Below, piece after piece: positions 7,301 through 12,405 of a stretch of DNA of 20,326 nucleotides (its first letter is position 1; every line of letters begins with the position of its first letter). The stretch is from IMG/VR virus record IMGVR_UViG_3300047550_005317, positions 1 to 20,326 of that record; one strand, written 5' to 3'. A program made the position numbers and the translations under genes. The notes below the pieces were generated by a model that was not told the origin of the DNA, searched no databases, and saw only the letters and a program-made list of their open reading frames with translations. Origin of the DNA: a virus.

Positions 7301-9441
7301 ATTCCGCTTCGATTTGTTGAAAAAGTTGGAGTTAACCCAATCCATGCCGGGCCAATATTTCCACTAGGAAGCTTTTGTTGGTTATAACCGCTCAAGTTTT
7401 GATTTAATACGCTTTTGGCTTCTGCTGTGTTTATTTTCCATGTTCCCTCTGGAGGTGGAGCCATGCTTTTTGCAACGTTCGTTTTTCCCTTCCCAAAATC
7501 CCCCTGCGTTCTGCGTTGCCCTGTAGATCCGCCAATGAATGTATCAATGACTTTTCCATCCTTTACAAGGCTATATTGCAGAATATCCAATCCATTCGCG
7601 TCTTTCTGTCCGGTTCTGGTCGCTACAATTTTAGTCCCCTTGATTGATGAAAAATCAAATCCAGTGGAACCAGAGCTGTTACCTCCCCCATAGCCAGATG
7701 AGCGCATGGCCCGTTCTCCTGGGGTATCGGGAACACCGCCGCCCTGAGCCATGAAGTTCTGAGCTACAGTCTCGGCTACTTTTTGCCGATTACCTGGGAA
7801 CCACATTGGCATACCCCGAGCCTCCCAAGCTTTTGCCTCTGCCTCAAAGGCCGCCATATAAGCCTTGGCTTGGTCTTCTCCCATGGATTCGGCTATCTGA
7901 CGAGCGATCCGCTTCTCTGGGGAGAGCATCCACTCCCATCCCTCCCCGGCTTTGTTGATTTCCTTGCCCAGGGCCACCATTGCCTGAACAGCCAAGCCGA
8001 TAACTTTGACGAATCCCTCCATCGCCTCCACTGCATCCTGGATAGCTCTGGGATTCTCCTGGAGGTATTGCAACAGGCCTTTGGCTAGTTCCGTAACACT
8101 TTGCAGGGCCACTTTAACGCCAGAGGTCAACGCCTGATTTAGAGCCTTAGCAATGCCTGGGTTTTGGCTGATATAGTCCTTAAAGCTTTGGGCCTGAGCA
8201 TTTAGGTCTTTCCATATTTCCTGATTGTTGCCGAGGGGGTCTAGGGTCTGGACAATAATATCGAGCACTGCCGACAGGGCCGGACTAATGCCCTGATAGA
8301 TGCTGTTGTAGATCTTGGTGAAGGCATCATTCAGGTTAGACAATTTGACGGCAGTAGTAGCCCCCAATTTATCCATCAGCCCAAAGAAGCGGCCCCCTTC
8401 TGAGGTGACGGATCGGAGAACCTTGTCCACCTCCTCAAAGCTCAACTGTAAGCCCTCGCTGGAACCCTTGATCTGGCCCAGTTCCTTAGCGGATTTGCCC
8501 AACGCCTTGGCAATGTCCTCCATGCTCAGTCCAGCATTGAGCAATTGGTTAATATCCTGGCCCAGGGCCCGGCCCTGGTTCTTGATTTGGGTATAGACAA
8601 AGAGAAGCTGGCTCAGGGGTTTGTCGGCCCCGGCGGCGATTTCCCCAAGCATCTTGATCGTCGGGATTAGCTGATCCGCTGGGGTTTTGGTGGCTAATAA
8701 CTGCTTGGCGGCCTCGGTGACTTCGGGTAATTCAAAGGGCGTAGTTGCGGCAAAGTCCCGGACTTCCTTCATTACCCGTTTGGCCTCTTCGGCGGAACCC
8801 AGGAAGGTTTCAAAAGCCACTGCGGTTTTCTCCGTCTGTGCCCCGACTTGGATCACGCTCCCGGCTAATTGTTGCATCGAGGAGGCTAGATTCTGGATGA
8901 CGGAGGTGGCCAGGTTGGCCAGGACATTCTTAAAAATGCTGTAGCCTTCCCCAGCCTTTTGCCCTGCGATAGCCAGAGCATTTATTTCCTTGGTGGTTTC
9001 CTTGGCTGATTCTCCCGTCTGATCTAACTGCCGGTCAAGTTCTGCCAGTTTTTGGGTGAGCTTGGCTTGGGCATTAGCCACATCCTGAGCACTGGCCACA
9101 CCGCTGGACTTGATGGCATTGAAGGCAGAGATCGCCGCCTGCTTCTGGTTCTCAATGCTCTGGGAGGTCTTCACCCCCAACTCCCGGAAGGCATTATTAA
9201 CAACGGTATTCACCTGCTTAACCGCCGATTCCAAGTCTTTTGCGGCCTGTTGAGCGGCCCTGGGGTTCTCGGGAATTAGGGCACTACCGGCGGCCGCCTT
9301 CACACTCTGCTGGGCCTGGCGTACACTTTGCTGGGCCTGTTGGAGCGCATTCTCAAAACTGGCCCCGACCCGATTCATGGAGGCGATGGCCTCGTTAAAG
9401 CCTTCGGTGCTAAATTTGACGCTAAGAGTTCTGCTCGCCAT
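4354..9441 (-). CDS. Tail tape measure protein with three cell-wall enzyme domains
   Basis: A 1695-aa protein that should set tail length, fill the tail tube and help DNA cross the envelope. The N-terminal part (about 195-400) has the classical tape measure domain (FETFLGSAEEAKRVMKEVRD, TTPFELPEVTEAAKQLL). Residues 603-757 resemble an L,D-transpeptidase: H717 and SAGC ending at C728. Residues 816-1005 are a CE4 deacetylase: TFDDGP (D823, D824), HSMTH (H874, H878), RFPYG (R913), DTNDW (944-948) and LLHD (971-974), so all motifs are present. Residues 1035-1165 are a soluble lytic transglycosylase: KES with E1063, SMQV (1097-1100) and AYNAG (1146-1150). Coiled coils follow (1170-1300, 1420-1510), then a Gly-rich C-terminus with SGGYTGPG and IVHRGEFVLN, typical of these proteins. 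AGGA precedes the ATG by seven bases. Confidence 0.93.
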   Translation of the reverse strand: MASRTLSVKFSTEGFNEAIASMNRVGASFENALQQAQQSVRQAQQSVKAAAGSALIPENPRAAQQAAKDLESAVKQVNTVVNNAFRELGVKTSQSIENQKQAAISAFNAIKSSGVASAQDVANAQAKLTQKLAELDRQLDQTGESAKETTKEINALAIAGQKAGEGYSIFKNVLANLATSVIQNLASSMQQLAGSVIQVGAQTEKTAVAFETFLGSAEEAKRVMKEVRDFAATTPFELPEVTEAAKQLLATKTPADQLIPTIKMLGEIAAGADKPLSQLLFVYTQIKNQGRALGQDINQLLNAGLSMEDIAKALGKSAKELGQIKGSSEGLQLSFEEVDKVLRSVTSEGGRFFGLMDKLGATTAVKLSNLNDAFTKIYNSIYQGISPALSAVLDIIVQTLDPLGNNQEIWKDLNAQAQSFKDYISQNPGIAKALNQALTSGVKVALQSVTELAKGLLQYLQENPRAIQDAVEAMEGFVKVIGLAVQAMVALGKEINKAGEGWEWMLSPEKRIARQIAESMGEDQAKAYMAAFEAEAKAWEARGMPMWFPGNRQKVAETVAQNFMAQGGGVPDTPGERAMRSSGYGGGNSSGSTGFDFSSIKGTKIVATRTGQKDANGLDILQYSLVKDGKVIDTFIGGSTGQRRTQGDFGKGKTNVAKSMAPPPEGTWKINTAEAKSVLNQNLSGYNQQKLPSGNIGPAWIGLTPTFSTNRSGIGFHLDNITPGSAGCLVFTDPNQIKKIASWVTNSGASDLVVAFDDKYLKNGGQSGSTTTSRPVPTGATQPAKSQSSNQQVSRRDPININASNISQQIQKIPKNQIALTFDDGPDPNWTNKVLDQLKANGMKATFFVVGQRAEKYPEIIRRIVNEGHELGVHSMTHPDFTKITPAQQKKEIEDTLGVLKGIVPDYTPTMFRFPYGAGSYNGQQAYQQRVNQMGLSTAYWSVDTNDWKPSTSAQSIANQILKAGGGDIVLLHDALDARGNAGTTKSKQAVVDALKMALPRLKQQGITSSPLGQILGTSLSAASSTSQSTSALFSNPIAKQIYDTARQLGLDPSTAIAIAAKESGGGNPQNITHLNRRTGKILQSPSTNAYGPFVGSMQVGWGAAVEAGYQKEDRYDPQKNIEIGIRYFQKLLVKFNGDTRKALAAYNAGTGNLSAGYGYADSVLKIKESVEGQIKSSSETLSQLQNAQESLDKIQQEAFNRASTERQQIQKQQLDRLKFQLELDKKQGKLTESQTITQQARIRLQELTFAEENLQAQQADKIRRQKAGERVTDSRNIALELRAIREEKRQVQTMANLDLSLAQRQEPGAYYLDPRMRLPRFGTTTPTIPQFGSQIFGSIFQGSATLEGISKQASTILILDPLKEILTSAVVEASKGLVTSVSQSSLSFPGNLSYQIGEGNLPRFGGPGPAPFGGDFALSLADQQKNVSLELEEVNRRITLAQLEQNAAEVKKLEILREQLALRLTLLEIQQRTDLTTEEKDRAIQQETAISNARVKSLEQVGSLAKELEDIGRGALSTFFENVLSGTQSLSDAFGNMARSILQTVSQLAAQLATVELFKMLGLSTEGLSGANKGGGGGFLGMLGNLFGGLFGFASGGYTGPGSPSQPAGIVHRGEFVLNAAATRNLGPALLASVNQTGRLPVLTMAMESGSGGGSSGGMNVTIQNVYNNPEDRFRRSERSMAREQAEMIRRTIR

Positions 9442-9476
9442 GGGGGATTCCTATCAAGTCCTCTCCCATTGTGAAT

Positions 9477-9629
9477 TTAGTCTGGCCCTGACTGCTCTAG
9501 CTTTTTCCGTCTGCGGTATTCGCGCATATACTCGGCCCTGTTACGTCTCTGATCGTATTGTCGTCGCATTTCCCTAACATCTTCCTTTTGTCGATATTTT
9601 TGTTGGGCCCGTTTCAGTGCTTCATCCAT
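9477..9629 (-). CDS. Small highly basic protein before tape measure, 50 aa
   Basis: A 50-codon frame from ATG 9627-9629 to TAA 9477-9479. About half the residues are charged, with an Arg-rich core (MRRQYDQRRNRAEYMREYRR) and RRRKK near the C-terminus, so it should be helical or coiled-coil and could bind nucleic acid or a structural partner. Family unknown. It is the first gene after a good minus-strand promoter (9656-9684) and lies 35 bp upstream of the tape measure gene. That is where tailed phages usually keep tail assembly chaperones, but it is far shorter than those and I see no frameshift fusion. The case for a real gene rests on promoter, position and absence of a competing frame. Confidence 0.6.
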   Translation of the reverse strand: MDEALKRAQQKYRQKEDVREMRRQYDQRRNRAEYMREYRRRKKLEQSGPD

Positions 9630-9655
9630 CGCTAAACCTCAAAACTACACTGCTA

Positions 9656-9684
9656 ATTATAGTCGGTAATACGCCTGCTCAAAA
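9656..9684 (-). promoter_or_regulatory. Tail operon promoter (minus strand)
   Basis: On the minus strand a perfect -10, TATAAT (9656-9661), lies 17 bp after TTTTGA (9679-9684). One copy of TATAGTCGGT (9658-9667 on the plus strand) overlaps the -10. Transcription would begin about 20 bp before the 50-aa gene and continue into the tape measure gene. Confidence 0.65.
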
Positions 9685-9718
9685 TTCCCTGTCGGCCCTG
9701 TTGACTCCTATAGTCGGT
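9658..9718 (+). repeat. Direct repeat TATAGTCGGT in both divergent promoters
   Basis: Identical 10-mers at 9658-9667 and 9709-9718, 51 bp apart (about five helical turns). The first covers the -10 of the leftward promoter; the second lies in the spacer of the rightward promoter. A shared operator for one regulator is the natural reading. Confidence 0.6.
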
Positions 9719-9729
9719 TACAGTATATT
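9701..9729 (+). promoter_or_regulatory. Cassette 2 promoter (plus strand)
   Basis: TTGACT (9701-9706), 17 bp, TATATT (9724-9729), followed by GGTAGATGTAAG. Compared with the promoters at 3231 and 3770 (TTGACA, TATATT, GAAGATGTCA) it shares the -35, the -10 and the downstream AGATGT half site, but not the left arm of the inverted repeat. Confidence 0.75.
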
Positions 9730-9795
9730 GGTAGATGTAAGGGGCACACGCAACACCGCCCAGACCGCTACAGAGAAAACCAAGGATTTAAGGCA

Positions 9796-10014
9796 ATGCA
9801 CACTATCAATAACCCCAAAGCCGCTCAACATCTTTCTGCTAACGAGATTGCAATGCGTTCCGCCGCCGATAAGCTTCTAACTCTGCTATCGCAAGAAGGT
9901 GGCTGGGAATGCCTGGATTTTGACGAATTGAGCAAAAAATTCACAATCAAAGAATTGTCCGTACTGTCTGAGAAGTTTTCCCGCGCACTAAACGAGAAGA
10001 TTGACCAAATGTAA
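9796..10014 (+). CDS. Hypothetical protein, 72 aa
   Basis: No family recognised. A soluble helical 72-aa protein: an N-terminal segment (AAQHLSANEIAMRSAADKLL), an acidic middle (WECLDFDELSKKF) and a C-terminal helix (LSVLSEKFSRALNEKI). ATG 9796 follows AAGG at a suitable distance. First gene of the second plus-strand cassette, driven by the promoter at 9701. The second gene follows after a 76-bp gap with a leader resembling this gene's own. Role unknown; the repeated leader suggests the two proteins are made in a set ratio or under common translational control. Confidence 0.7.
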   Translation: MHTINNPKAAQHLSANEIAMRSAADKLLTLLSQEGGWECLDFDELSKKFTIKELSVLSEKFSRALNEKIDQM

Positions 10015-10048
10015 TTTCAGTGACCTCGGCAAGTCCCTAAAAGGCCCT

Positions 10049-10075
10049 CGCTACATCGCTACAACCACCGCTACA
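10049..10075 (+). repeat. CGCTACA triplet in leader of SAP-like gene
   Basis: CGCTACA occurs at 10049-10055, 10057-10063 and 10069-10075, upstream of ATG 10091. The same ACCGCTACA lies at 9764-9772 in the leader of the preceding gene, and both leaders end in AAGGATT-like sequence and an AAGSCAATG start context. Possible protein- or RNA-binding site acting on translation. Confidence 0.45.
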
Positions 10076-10090
10076 AAAGGATTAAAGCCA

Positions 10091-10639
10091 ATGTTATTCA
10101 CCACTAAAATCAACGACGTTCAATCTGCTATCGAATCCCGCTTAGACTTGATTTCCTCCCTAGAGGCACAGATAGAGTCCCTGCGCCAGGAAAACCTGGA
10201 GCAACAGCAGTTCTTACAGGCCCTGGGCAGTGCTGAGGCGGCCGCTGAATCAGCTCTAACTCAGGTGCAGACCGCTATCGCCATGGTCAATGCTGTTGAC
10301 CCAGAGCAGTTAGAAACCTTCAAGAATGCCGTACTGAGTGCCTTCAATGGCAATGCACCTATCCTCCCCCCTGAGCCTCCTACTGACCCGTCTGGGGGCG
10401 ATAACGAGGACAGCGATGATGTGATTGAGGTTGATGTTGAAGTGCAACCATCCGAGGATGACGCAGCTTTAGAAATTGCCATGAGCTTCACCACCCATGA
10501 GCTAAAGTCTCGGCTACAGGGCCTTGGCTATAGCAATCCCAAAGGCAACAAGCGCAGTCTGGCCCAGCTCCTCGTTGACGAATGGAAAAAACAGGGAGGG
10601 CAGGTATCCGCCGAAAATGACTACCCCATGGCCGCCTAG
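10091..10639 (+). CDS. Coiled-coil protein with C-terminal SAP-like domain
   Basis: A 182-aa protein. Residues 8-60 form a heptad-rich helix (SAIESRLDLISSLEAQIESL), 84-126 an acidic Pro/Asp/Glu-rich linker, and 131-168 a SAP-like helix-extended-helix motif (FTTHELKSRLQGLGY, NKRSLAQLLVDEW). SAP domains bind DNA. An acidic linker between dimerisation and DNA-binding parts suits a DNA-bridging or scaffold protein; this is inference. ATG 10091 is preferred over an earlier ATG at 10001, which lies inside the preceding gene and would skip the repeated leader. A strong terminator follows. Confidence 0.75.
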   Translation: MLFTTKINDVQSAIESRLDLISSLEAQIESLRQENLEQQQFLQALGSAEAAAESALTQVQTAIAMVNAVDPEQLETFKNAVLSAFNGNAPILPPEPPTDPSGGDNEDSDDVIEVDVEVQPSEDDAALEIAMSFTTHELKSRLQGLGYSNPKGNKRSLAQLLVDEWKKQGGQVSAENDYPMAA

Positions 10640-10676
10640 GTTAAGATAACGATTCTTACAACGGCATTTTGAGAGT

Positions 10677-10701
10677 AAGCCCCTTTCCTTGGGGCTTTTT
10701 T
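10677..10701 (+). terminator. Rho-independent terminator of cassette 2
   Basis: Stem AAGCCCC (10677-10683) / GGGGCTT (10691-10697), 7-nt loop, run of six T ending at 10701. It closes the plus-strand cassette and sits against the convergent minus-strand gene ending at 10707. The opposite strand lacks a T run, so it is probably one-way. Confidence 0.85.
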
Positions 10702-10706
10702 GTTGT

Positions 10707-11297
10707 CTATTCAGGGCCAAGCAGGCGATTAATTTCCTCGGGCATATCATCCCCAATGGCCCTGGCGGCATCGTAAAAGTTCAACTTCTTGGGCACCTTG
10801 ACTTGCTTCTGGAACTTATAAACCGGGTAACTCCGGCCCTTGTCGTCCTTGATAAAAATCAATACCCCATCGCTCACCTTCTTGATCCAGGCCCTTTTGG
10901 CGATACTCTCCCAGACCTTGGGCCAGGGGTTCCCTTTGGTGATGCGCTTCAAGCCCCGCTTGCGGCCCTCGGGTAACAGAATAATCAGGTGGCCCTTGCC
11001 GGTGACGGTGCCCCCCTCCTCAAAAATACTCAACCAGGGAATCCCCACCCGCACAATCGACGCAAATGGCAGGCTCCCTTTGGCCCTGAGATTCCGAATC
11101 CTCACGGATTTTTTAAAGGCCTTGCTGTCCCCTTTGAAGCTAGACATCTGCTTTTTGACTTCCCTGGAAAGCTTAGCCGCTGAATTTTTGGCAACCAACT
11201 CCGAGGCCCGCTCAAAGTCCTTGATTTTAGAGCGGAGCCATTGATTGATTAGCCGTCGCTGTTCCTTCTCATTGAATGCCATGTCTGCATTCTGCAT
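10707..11297 (-). CDS. Putative minor virion protein (DUF6441 / gp10-like)
   Basis: A 196-aa basic protein. The central IFEEGGTVTGKGHLIILLP (residues 91-109) is the recognisable element. FEEG followed by an L-x-I-x-LP strand is seen in phage minor tail and head-completion proteins annotated DUF6441 or HK97 gp10-like. The N-terminal half is helical and Lys/Arg-rich. I assign a virion morphogenesis role with moderate to low certainty. The start at 11297 follows a weak GGGA; ATG 11282 is an alternative. It is the first late gene on this strand, only 45 bp from the divergent nuclease gene. Cassette 2 separates it from the tail genes. Confidence 0.55.
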   Translation of the reverse strand: MQNADMAFNEKEQRRLINQWLRSKIKDFERASELVAKNSAAKLSREVKKQMSSFKGDSKAFKKSVRIRNLRAKGSLPFASIVRVGIPWLSIFEEGGTVTGKGHLIILLPEGRKRGLKRITKGNPWPKVWESIAKRAWIKKVSDGVLIFIKDDKGRSYPVYKFQKQVKVPKKLNFYDAARAIGDDMPEEINRLLGPE

Positions 11298-11342
11298 TTA
11301 TCCCGGCTAAACCAACGATAGGGCCAGTCTGCCGAGGTTTTT

Positions 11343-11672
11343 ATGAGCGCATCGATTCTAGAGGCTCGTTTCAATCGCCTATTCAGCAAGCTTTACCCAG
11401 AAATAGAATTAATCCATGATCAGGTTTTGCCCGTCCCCAGGCGCAAGTTTCGCCTCGATTTTGCCCACGTTCCTACCAAAGTAGGCATCGAGATTTCTGG
11501 GGGGATCTGGCGCAAAAATGGACACTCCAGCGGCACGGGATTAATCCGGGACTACGATAAAATGAACCTGGCCCAGATGAATGGCTGGCTGGTTTTCCAG
11601 TTGACGGGATCTCAGATTACCGCCGAGTGGTGTCACCGCATCGCCCAGACGATTGAGGATAGGCTTCCCTAA
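11343..11672 (+). CDS. Vsr-like / PD-(D/E)XK nuclease-like protein
   Basis: A 109-aa protein resembling small phage endonuclease-domain proteins of the Vsr/DUF559 type. It has an N-terminal Glu helix (E8), RRKFRLDFAH with D39, VGIEISGGIW with E50, a glycine/histidine loop (GHSSGTGLIRD, H61) and a C-terminal GWLVFQLTGSQI. D39 and E50 fit the PD-(D/E)XK acidic pair. The lysine normally two residues after the Glu is a serine here, as in some Vsr-like families that use His instead. It could resolve branched DNA or nick DNA for recombination or packaging. GAGG lies 10 bp before ATG. The stop codon lies in the left arm repeat of the putative attP. Confidence 0.6.
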   Translation: MSASILEARFNRLFSKLYPEIELIHDQVLPVPRRKFRLDFAHVPTKVGIEISGGIWRKNGHSSGTGLIRDYDKMNLAQMNGWLVFQLTGSQITAEWCHRIAQTIEDRLP

Positions 11673-11880
11673 TCCTTCCCTAAATTCTGAAAAGTTTTGG
11701 TATGTTTTGGGATGTTTTTATATCCATGAAAAAACAGCCAGGATGCGCTAAATCAAGGCTTTTGAGGGTTTTGGTGGAGTGATTAAAAGCTGATTCGTAA
11801 TCAGTTGGTCGTGGGTTCAAATCCCATCATCGGCTTGGCTTCCAGCCTCCAGCGTTTTCCCTTCCCTAATTCTTCCCTAG
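11664..11880. other. Putative attP: tRNA-like core with flanking arm-site repeats
   Basis: Paired CTTCCCTA motifs occur at 11664-11683 and again at 11861-11880, same orientation and same spacing within each pair, with one change in the shared 19 bases. Between them is a tRNA-Thr 3' fragment (11789-11835). Another short direct repeat, ATGTTTTGG/ATGTTTT, lies near 11702-11716. A core with repeats on both sides is the layout of an unrecombined attP (core plus integrase arm sites); in attL or attR one arm would be replaced by host DNA. The integrase gene starts about 1.6 kb away and reads towards the site. Binding of the repeats by integrase is inferred. Confidence 0.7.
11789..11835 (+). pseudogene. 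3' fragment of tRNA-Thr(CGT), att core
   Basis: It begins at the anticodon arm: GCTGA (11789-11793), loop TTCGTAA with anticodon CGT, TCAGT; then T-arm GTGGG-TTCAAAT-CCCAT (11811-11827), the acceptor 3' strand CATCGGC (11828-11834) and discriminator T. The matching 5' half (GCCGATG and a D-arm) is absent upstream, so this is not a working tRNA. Phages carry such 3' pieces to restore the host tRNA on integration. Confidence 0.85.
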
Positions 11881-12282
11881 TGGCAGGGCCGCCAGAGCGG
11901 GGGCAAGTTTTTCTGGAACCTCCTCAGGGCAAGCGATTGGGACAAATTTGGTTTGACTGGCCTCTAGGGACAGGATCAGTCCGTTTTCGCTAAGCTCCCA
12001 GCTGTTATTCCAAAATTTAGCCTCGGATTTGCCCAGTCTGACGCTCACCCATCCGACCGACATTGAAAATCCCTTGAGGTTTTCAATGCTAATTCCAACC
12101 TCTAGGCTTCCGGTTAGGGTAAACAGTCGATTAGGCTCACGAACAAGCATATAGTTTTTGTCACGATACTCATCAAAGTGTTGTTCTAAAGTGATACTGC
12201 CATTGATGATCGTGGCTGGTGCACCATCAACATAAACAGTCGAGCCTGGCTGTAGCGCATTTGCTGGGATGATTTCATTCAT
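11866..12282 (-). CDS. Hypothetical protein, 138 aa
   Basis: No family recognised. A soluble, probably beta-rich protein from ATG 12280-12282: MNEIIPANALQPGSTVYVDG, then short strands (ATIINGSITLEQ, NRLFTLTGSLEVGI) and a hydrophobic C-terminal third. No signal peptide or obvious catalytic motif. An AAAGG precedes the ATG by about 11 bases. A GTG at 12330 would extend it through a hairpin and is less likely. It lies between the att core and the integrase, where excisionases often sit, but its size and predicted beta content do not suggest a typical excisionase. The stop codon falls in the right arm repeat. Confidence 0.6.
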   Translation of the reverse strand: MNEIIPANALQPGSTVYVDGAPATIINGSITLEQHFDEYRDKNYMLVREPNRLFTLTGSLEVGISIENLKGFSMSVGWVSVRLGKSEAKFWNNSWELSENGLILSLEASQTKFVPIACPEEVPEKLAPALAALPLGKN

Positions 12283-12300
12283 GATTTTTAAGCCTTTGAT

Positions 12301-12337
12301 TAAAAGCCGGATCTCGCAGTTTACTCTCACTCCGGCT
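12301..12337 (-). terminator. Hairpin after integrase, possible terminator or attenuator
   Basis: On the minus strand AGCCGGA (12331-12337) pairs with TCCGGCT (12305-12311) across a 19-nt loop and is followed by TTTA. It could end the repressor-integrase transcript. Only 18 bp separate it from the next start, so for the 138-aa gene it may act as an attenuator. Confidence 0.5.
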
Positions 12338-12363
12338 GGGAAAGACTCATAACGCTTCAGCGA

Positions 12364-12373
12364 GTTAGCTAAC
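12364..12373. other. Perfect palindrome GTTAGCTAAC
   Basis: A 10-bp perfect palindrome in the 123-bp gap between the integrase stop and the 138-aa gene. A protein-binding site is possible; no promoter boxes are convincing around it. Confidence 0.3.
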
Positions 12374-12405
12374 TAGCCATTACAAGGCGGCTTGCACACC
12401 TAAGG

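Noticed and set aside
9442-9795. Frameshifted tail assembly chaperone pair upstream of the tape measure
   Set aside because: Only a 50-codon frame fits between the promoter and the tape measure gene; no slippery site with an overlapping second frame was seen.
10001-10090. Upstream start (ATG 10001) for the SAP-like protein
   Set aside because: It would begin inside the previous gene and translate the repeated leader. ATG 10091 follows a leader matching that of the preceding gene.
11764-11835. A complete, functional tRNA-Thr gene
   Set aside because: The anticodon arm, T-arm and 3' acceptor strand are present, but no GCCGATG 5' strand or D-arm is found upstream. It is a 3' fragment.
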